In this document: positions 21,090 to 24,953 of the stretch, one piece after another
Position numbering within the stretch: position 1 is the first letter of the stretch
Layout: each line of letters opens with the position of its first letter
Source of the DNA: an uncultured Bacilli bacterium
GTDB taxonomy: Bacteria > Bacillota_I > Bacilli_A > RF39 > UBA660
Reading direction: 5' to 3'
Assembly: GCA_947588975.1 (NCBI GenBank)
Contig: CANQAF010000009.1
Location: 1 to 24,953 of the forward strand
Length of the DNA: 24,953 nucleotides
Translations under genes and position numbers: made by a program
The notes under the pieces: generated by a model
The model's database searches: none
What the model saw: only the letters and a program-made list of their open reading frames with translations
Told to the model about the DNA's origin: nothing

Positions 21090-23219
21090 TTGAGAGAACA
21101 AATTCTAGAATTATTAAAAAAAGAAAAAATAGCGTTATCTGTCAATGAAATTAACGATGCTTTAGCTTTAAAAACGGTAGATGAGTTAAAAGCTCTTTTA
21201 AAAGAGTTAAATGCAATGGAAGATGAATTATTGTTGTATCGTACTCACAAAGATAAATATATGATATTTGAAAATAGCCATTTAAAATTAGGGCGTATGA
21301 TGGCTACGAAAAAAGGGTATGGATTTGTAGATATTGAAGGGGATATTGATGTCTTTATTCCACCATCATGCATGAATAATGCGATTCATGGAGACCGTGT
21401 AGTAGTAGAAATTACTTCTCAAAAAGGAACGGATTTAGAAGGACGTATTGTTAAAATTATTGAACGTAAATTCAAACCTATGGTTGGAGAATATGTGGAA
21501 CAAAATGGAATTGGTAGTATTATTTTAGATGATGAAAAAGTAAAACTAGCAATTACAATTCCTAAAGAGCACAGTATGGGTGCGATGAGTGGGCACAAAG
21601 TATTGGTAAAAGTTACAAATAAATTAAAAGATAACCATTATAACGGTGAAATTGTAAAAATCATTGGTCATAAAAATGACCCGGGTGTAGATATTTTATC
21701 TATTGTCAATCAATTTGGAATTCCAGATACGTTTTCTGACGAAGTAATGAACGAGTTAAATGATATTCCAGATCATGTTGAAGAAAGCGAAATGAAAGGA
21801 AGAAAAGATCTTCGTAGTGAAATGATATTTACGATTGATGGGGACGATACTAAAGATATTGATGATGCGGTATCCATTAAAAAGTTAGAAAATGGGAACT
21901 ATGAATTAGGTGTTCATATTGCGGATGTAAGTTACTATGTCAAAGAAGGTAGTAAACTCAATGAAGAAGCATATGAAAGAGGTACCAGTGTTTATTTAGC
22001 GGATCGTGTGATTCCAATGTTACCTCATAAACTATCCAATGGAATTTGTTCGTTAAATCCTAATGTAGATCGTTTAACTTTGTCTTGCGTTATGGAAATT
22101 GATCCAAAAGGCAATATTGTTTCTTATGATATTTTTGAAAGTGTGATTCGCTCTCGCATTCAAATGACTTATAAAAAAGTAAATCAAATTTTAGAACAAA
22201 ATATAGTTCCAGAAGGTTATGAACCTTATGCTGAAACCTTACATACAATGGCGGAATTAGCGAAAATTTTACGTCAAAATAAAATAGAAAAAGGATACAT
22301 TGATTTTGAAATTGATGAAGCTAAAATTATAGTAAATGAAAAAGGAGAGGCAATCGACGTTGTATTAAGAGAACGTGGTACTGGTGAAAAACTAATTGAA
22401 GACTTTATGATTGCGGCCAATGAAACAGTTGCTACTTGTATTTATTTTATGGATTTACCTTTTGTATATCGTGTTCATGGCGAACCAAATGAAGAAAAGA
22501 TTACAAAATTTTTAAATTTTGTTAGTAGCTTAGGATACCATGTTAAAGGGGATATCAAAAAAATGCATCCAAAAGTGATGCAAGATATTTTAAAACAATT
22601 AAGTGATAAAAAAGAGTATCATATGTTATCTTCTTTATTATTAAGAAGTATGCAAAAAGCAGTATATGATTCTAATAATATTGGACATTTTGGTTTAGCA
22701 AGTAAATGTTATACTCATTTTACTTCTCCAATTCGTCGTTATCCAGATACAACTGTACATCGTCTATTACGTAAATATTTATTTTTACATCAAGTAAATA
22801 AAGATACCGTTGATTATTGGAATAAAGAACTTCCAATTTTATGTGAGCATACATCGCAAACAGAACGTAATGCCGTAGAATGCGAACGTGAAGTAGATGA
22901 TATGAAAAAAGCAGAATTTATGATGAAGCATATTGGAGAAGAATATGAAGGTATGATTAGTAGTATCATGAGTTTTGGAATGTTTGTTGAGTTACCAAAT
23001 TTGGTGGAAGGTTTAATTCGTGTAGATGATTTAGTAGATGATCATTATATCTATGATGAGTCAACATTAACCTTACGTGGTGTTAAAAATAAAAAAGGAT
23101 ATCGATTAGGGGATACTGTTTCCGTTTTAGTTAAAGCAGCAAATAAGGAATTAAGAACAGTTGATTTCGTTATTGCGGATGACAAAAATCGTGAAAAATA
23201 TGGTAAAAAAGGAGTATAA
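21090..23219 (+). CDS. rnr: Ribonuclease R
   Basis: 709 residues. I set the start at TTG 21090: AGGATGTGAT (21076-21085) differs from the ideal Shine-Dalgarno by one base, and the upstream GTG 21081 falls inside it. Domains: N-terminal winged helix (about 1-65); cold-shock domains including GYGFVDIEGDIDVFIPP; an RNB catalytic domain with DGDDTKDIDDAVSI from about residue 249 (the Asp cluster binding magnesium); GRGTGEKLIEDFMIAANE-like motifs; and a C-terminal S1 domain (GMISSIMSFGMFVELPN). RNase R degrades structured RNA 3' to 5', including the non-stop mRNAs released by trans-translation. This explains its linkage to smpB and ssrA here, as in Bacillus. Confidence 0.96.
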   Translation: MREQILELLKKEKIALSVNEINDALALKTVDELKALLKELNAMEDELLLYRTHKDKYMIFENSHLKLGRMMATKKGYGFVDIEGDIDVFIPPSCMNNAIHGDRVVVEITSQKGTDLEGRIVKIIERKFKPMVGEYVEQNGIGSIILDDEKVKLAITIPKEHSMGAMSGHKVLVKVTNKLKDNHYNGEIVKIIGHKNDPGVDILSIVNQFGIPDTFSDEVMNELNDIPDHVEESEMKGRKDLRSEMIFTIDGDDTKDIDDAVSIKKLENGNYELGVHIADVSYYVKEGSKLNEEAYERGTSVYLADRVIPMLPHKLSNGICSLNPNVDRLTLSCVMEIDPKGNIVSYDIFESVIRSRIQMTYKKVNQILEQNIVPEGYEPYAETLHTMAELAKILRQNKIEKGYIDFEIDEAKIIVNEKGEAIDVVLRERGTGEKLIEDFMIAANETVATCIYFMDLPFVYRVHGEPNEEKITKFLNFVSSLGYHVKGDIKKMHPKVMQDILKQLSDKKEYHMLSSLLLRSMQKAVYDSNNIGHFGLASKCYTHFTSPIRRYPDTTVHRLLRKYLFLHQVNKDTVDYWNKELPILCEHTSQTERNAVECEREVDDMKKAEFMMKHIGEEYEGMISSIMSFGMFVELPNLVEGLIRVDDLVDDHYIYDESTLTLRGVKNKKGYRLGDTVSVLVKAANKELRTVDFVIADDKNREKYGKKGV

Positions 23220-23242
23220 TACTTTCTTAAGGGGATGATGAT

Positions 23243-23683
23243 ATGATAGAAATCAATAACCGAAAAGCGAGATATGATTACGAAATAAGTACGACTTATG
23301 AGGCTGGTATCGTTTTAACAGGAACAGAAATTAAATCAATTCGTAATGGGAATGTGAATTTAAAAGATAGTTATGCCATTTTAAAAAATGGTGAAGTGTT
23401 TATTTTAGGTATGCATATTAGTCCTTATAAAGAGGGAAATATATTTAATCATGATGAGTTAAGAACAAGAAAATTATTGCTCCATAAAAAAGAAATTTGG
23501 AAAATTAGAGATGCTTTAGAAATAGACGGATATACTTTAATTCCCATTAAACTTTATTTTGTTAAAAATCATGCAAAAGTTTTATTGGGGATTGCTAAAG
23601 GGAAAAAGTTATATGACAAAAGAGAAAGTATTAAAAAGCGTGATATGGAAAGAGAAATTAGAAAGCAACAAAAGTCTTTCTAA
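23243..23683 (+). CDS. smpB: SsrA-binding protein SmpB
   Basis: 146 residues, slightly under the usual 150-160. Signature features: NRKARYDYEI at the start; the tmRNA-binding pattern AGIVLTGTEIKSIRNGNVNLKDSYA (from about residue 22); the block HIS(P)YKEGN; RKLLLHKKEI; and the C-terminal basic tail DKRESIKKRDMEREIRK, which mimics mRNA in the decoding channel. SmpB delivers tmRNA to stalled ribosomes. It lies 23 bp after rnr with a GGGGATGAT ribosome site, so the two are probably cotranscribed, and it is followed by a separate promoter. Confidence 0.97.
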   Translation: MIEINNRKARYDYEISTTYEAGIVLTGTEIKSIRNGNVNLKDSYAILKNGEVFILGMHISPYKEGNIFNHDELRTRKLLLHKKEIWKIRDALEIDGYTLIPIKLYFVKNHAKVLLGIAKGKKLYDKRESIKKRDMEREIRKQQKSF

Positions 23684-23690
23684 TTTTTGT

Positions 23691-23718
23691 TTGACAAATA
23701 CATAAAATAGATTATAAT
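23691..23718 (+). promoter_or_regulatory. Consensus promoter for the unknown gene upstream of ssrA
   Basis: TTGACA (23691-23696), 16-bp spacer, TATAAT (23713-23718). Both boxes are perfect, which indicates strong, independent transcription. Confidence 0.82.
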
Positions 23719-23739
23719 AAGAAATGCTTAAAGGAATGA

Positions 23740-24537
23740 ATGAATATGGAGATTGAAAAATTTCAGATGTCTAGGGCAATTGTGCACTTATATCAAAAAT
23801 TAGCGAACTTGGAAAAGCAATATAAGAAAAATACAAATGAATATAAAAGTTTATTAAATCTTTTACCAATAGGAATTGAAAAAGAAAAACAAGATCTGAA
23901 AAGCTTAACATTGTCAAATGAAGAAGTTCAAAAAGTTCAAATGTATTTGAATGCACAAATGTATACTGACAATTGTTTTCAAATCCCTCTTGACTATATG
24001 ATTACTGTATTTCGTGCGTTTAAGCATATGCCACATGAATATGTAAGAATTTCAAAAAATGTGGAATCTAATTCAAATAGAATGCTCGTTAATAATTTGA
24101 TGATACAAATAGAAAATTATTTGAAACAAGTAAAAGTGATGAATGACCAATGTGAACATTTAATTGACTATAAATATTTATTATTGTCTTCTACGATTTC
24201 GCTAGAGTTGGAAGATAAATTGTTATCCCATGAGGCTTTAATACCATATCAATCTACCAATATCACTTTAACTGATTTAAATAATATTTTATTGATTCTT
24301 AAAAATATATGTGAATATGTTTTTTCACTAACAGATAAATCGTTAAAAAATGATATTATTGTTTACATTTTATATATAAAAACGTTACTAGAAATATTAC
24401 CACAAGAAATATATGAAGCGAAGTTAGCAGAAATTAGTAAAATGATTTCCATGATATCTGATGTGAATAAAGATGATTTATATAAAATGCTTATCAATAT
24501 TTTACAGATAAATTCTCCTACAAAAGTATTGAGGTAG
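23740..24537 (+). CDS. Unrecognised all-helical protein between smpB and ssrA
   Basis: 265 residues from ATG 23740 (AAAGGA just upstream; ATG 23746 is an alternative). The sequence is predicted by eye to be almost entirely helical, with Lys/Glu/Leu/Asn-rich segments: a likely coiled coil at about 15-45, and several amphipathic helices such as MLVNNLMIQIENYLKQVKVMND and ITLTDLNNILLILKNICEY. There is no signal peptide, membrane helix or catalytic motif. I know of no family it fits. It has its own consensus promoter and could contribute read-through into ssrA. Its place within the trans-translation cluster is suggestive, but function is unknown. Confidence 0.75.
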   Translation: MNMEIEKFQMSRAIVHLYQKLANLEKQYKKNTNEYKSLLNLLPIGIEKEKQDLKSLTLSNEEVQKVQMYLNAQMYTDNCFQIPLDYMITVFRAFKHMPHEYVRISKNVESNSNRMLVNNLMIQIENYLKQVKVMNDQCEHLIDYKYLLLSSTISLELEDKLLSHEALIPYQSTNITLTDLNNILLILKNICEYVFSLTDKSLKNDIIVYILYIKTLLEILPQEIYEAKLAEISKMISMISDVNKDDLYKMLINILQINSPTKVLR

Positions 24538-24566
24538 TTGTTTCTTATATAAATTTATGCTATAAT
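24538..24566 (+). promoter_or_regulatory. ssrA promoter with extended -10
   Basis: TTGTTT (24538-24543), 17-bp spacer, TATAAT (24561-24566) preceded by TGC, giving the extended -10 TGnTATAAT. The start would be near 24573, a few bases before the mature tmRNA end. Confidence 0.75.
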
Positions 24567-24575
24567 CTTTTGTAC

Positions 24576-24953
24576 GGGGCTGCTTTGGTTTCGACGGATG
24601 TATTTCGCCTTCAGTTGCAAGTGGGAGGTACACCTTACGTACAAATAAAAATAAACGCAAACAAATTAAAAAATACATTCGCTACTTTATTCACTAAGAA
24701 TACTGTAGCCTTTGCCTAATCGAACTTAGGGAATGTGCTTTCTTTTATTCTTTTCCTACGAGAATTTAAGAAGGCTCGATTGAGTAGGATATATTGTTAT
24801 TTTGCTCAGTAATAGCAATGAATAATATGAGCTTACTAATATATGGGTAGTTGACTACTAACATATATTAGGAAATAAAATAGTCAACTAAACTTGTAGA
24901 CGCTGTTGATAGGATGCATTCGGACAGGAGTTCAATTCTCCTCAGCTCCACCA
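24576..24953 (+). ncRNA. ssrA: Transfer-messenger RNA (tmRNA), complete
   Basis: The 5' end GGGGCTGCTTTGGTTTCGACGG and the 3' end GGAGTTCAATTCTCC-CAGCTCC-ACCA are diagnostic. The acceptor stem GGGGCTG/CAGCTCC contains the G3-U pair that marks alanine tRNAs. The CCA is encoded. The tag reading frame starts with the resume codon GCA at 24657 (context TAAAC before it) and runs 20 codons to TAA 24717-24719: ANKLKNTF, ATLFTK, NTVAFA. With the charged alanine this is a 21-residue tag. tmRNA rescues stalled ribosomes and marks the nascent peptide for proteolysis. It sits downstream of rnr and smpB. The window stops exactly at its 3' A. Confidence 0.97.

Overview
The window is A+T-rich DNA from a Gram-positive, Bacilli-like bacterium. 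Several neighbourhoods match Bacillus order: gpsB next to a type-B rnpB; rodZ-pgsA-recA-rny (without cinA); and rnr-smpB-ssrA. TGA acts as a normal stop (rodZ, the NodB-like gene), so the code is standard. The tmRNA tag, however, is long and ends in VAFA, closer to Mollicutes (YAFA ends) than to Bacillus (ALAA). I infer an uncultured-type Bacilli lineage near Erysipelotrichia/Mollicutes; the species cannot be named from this sequence.

Layout. 1-459: 3' end of a cysteine-rich, probably exported protein. 502-3804: cell-envelope and signalling genes (rodA on the minus strand; an EIIB-like membrane protein lacking its cysteine; a KinB-like histidine kinase behind Spo0A-box-like repeats; gpsB). 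3800-4157: RNase P RNA. 4187-8183: rodZ-pgsA, recA (with a LexA-type box) and rny. 8196-15216: a roughly 7 kb acquired island. 15443-21005: a coat-like Tyr/Pro-rich protein, an M29 aminopeptidase, a NodB-fold pseudoenzyme, a U32 protein and a glycosyltransferase-like protein. 21090-24953: RNase R, SmpB, an unknown helical protein and tmRNA, together the trans-translation toolkit. The window ends exactly at the tmRNA CCA.

The island is the most interesting part. Its two ends carry the same bipartite motif in inverted orientation (TTGAGAGA-N21-TTGTGTAA), with an 8-bp direct repeat TTACACAA. Joining the ends rebuilds a long dyad like a serine-integrase attP, and a decayed serine-recombinase C-terminus lies inside. 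Cargo: a solo Cas2-like gene (minus) with a structured leader, then a divergent operon of AAA15-type ATPase, Fic protein, m5C methyltransferase and a putative PD-(D/E)XK restriction enzyme. After these come an ASCH-domain fragment, the recombinase remnant, a broken gene and a membrane-anchored unknown. I read it as a defence island combining restriction-modification with an ATPase/Fic pair. Island genes favour AGA and ATA codons, whereas flanking genes use CGT freely, which supports transfer.

Intrinsic terminators repeatedly overlap stop codons, and several promoters match TTGACA/TATAAT with 16-17 bp spacers. All calls were made by eye; no database search was run.
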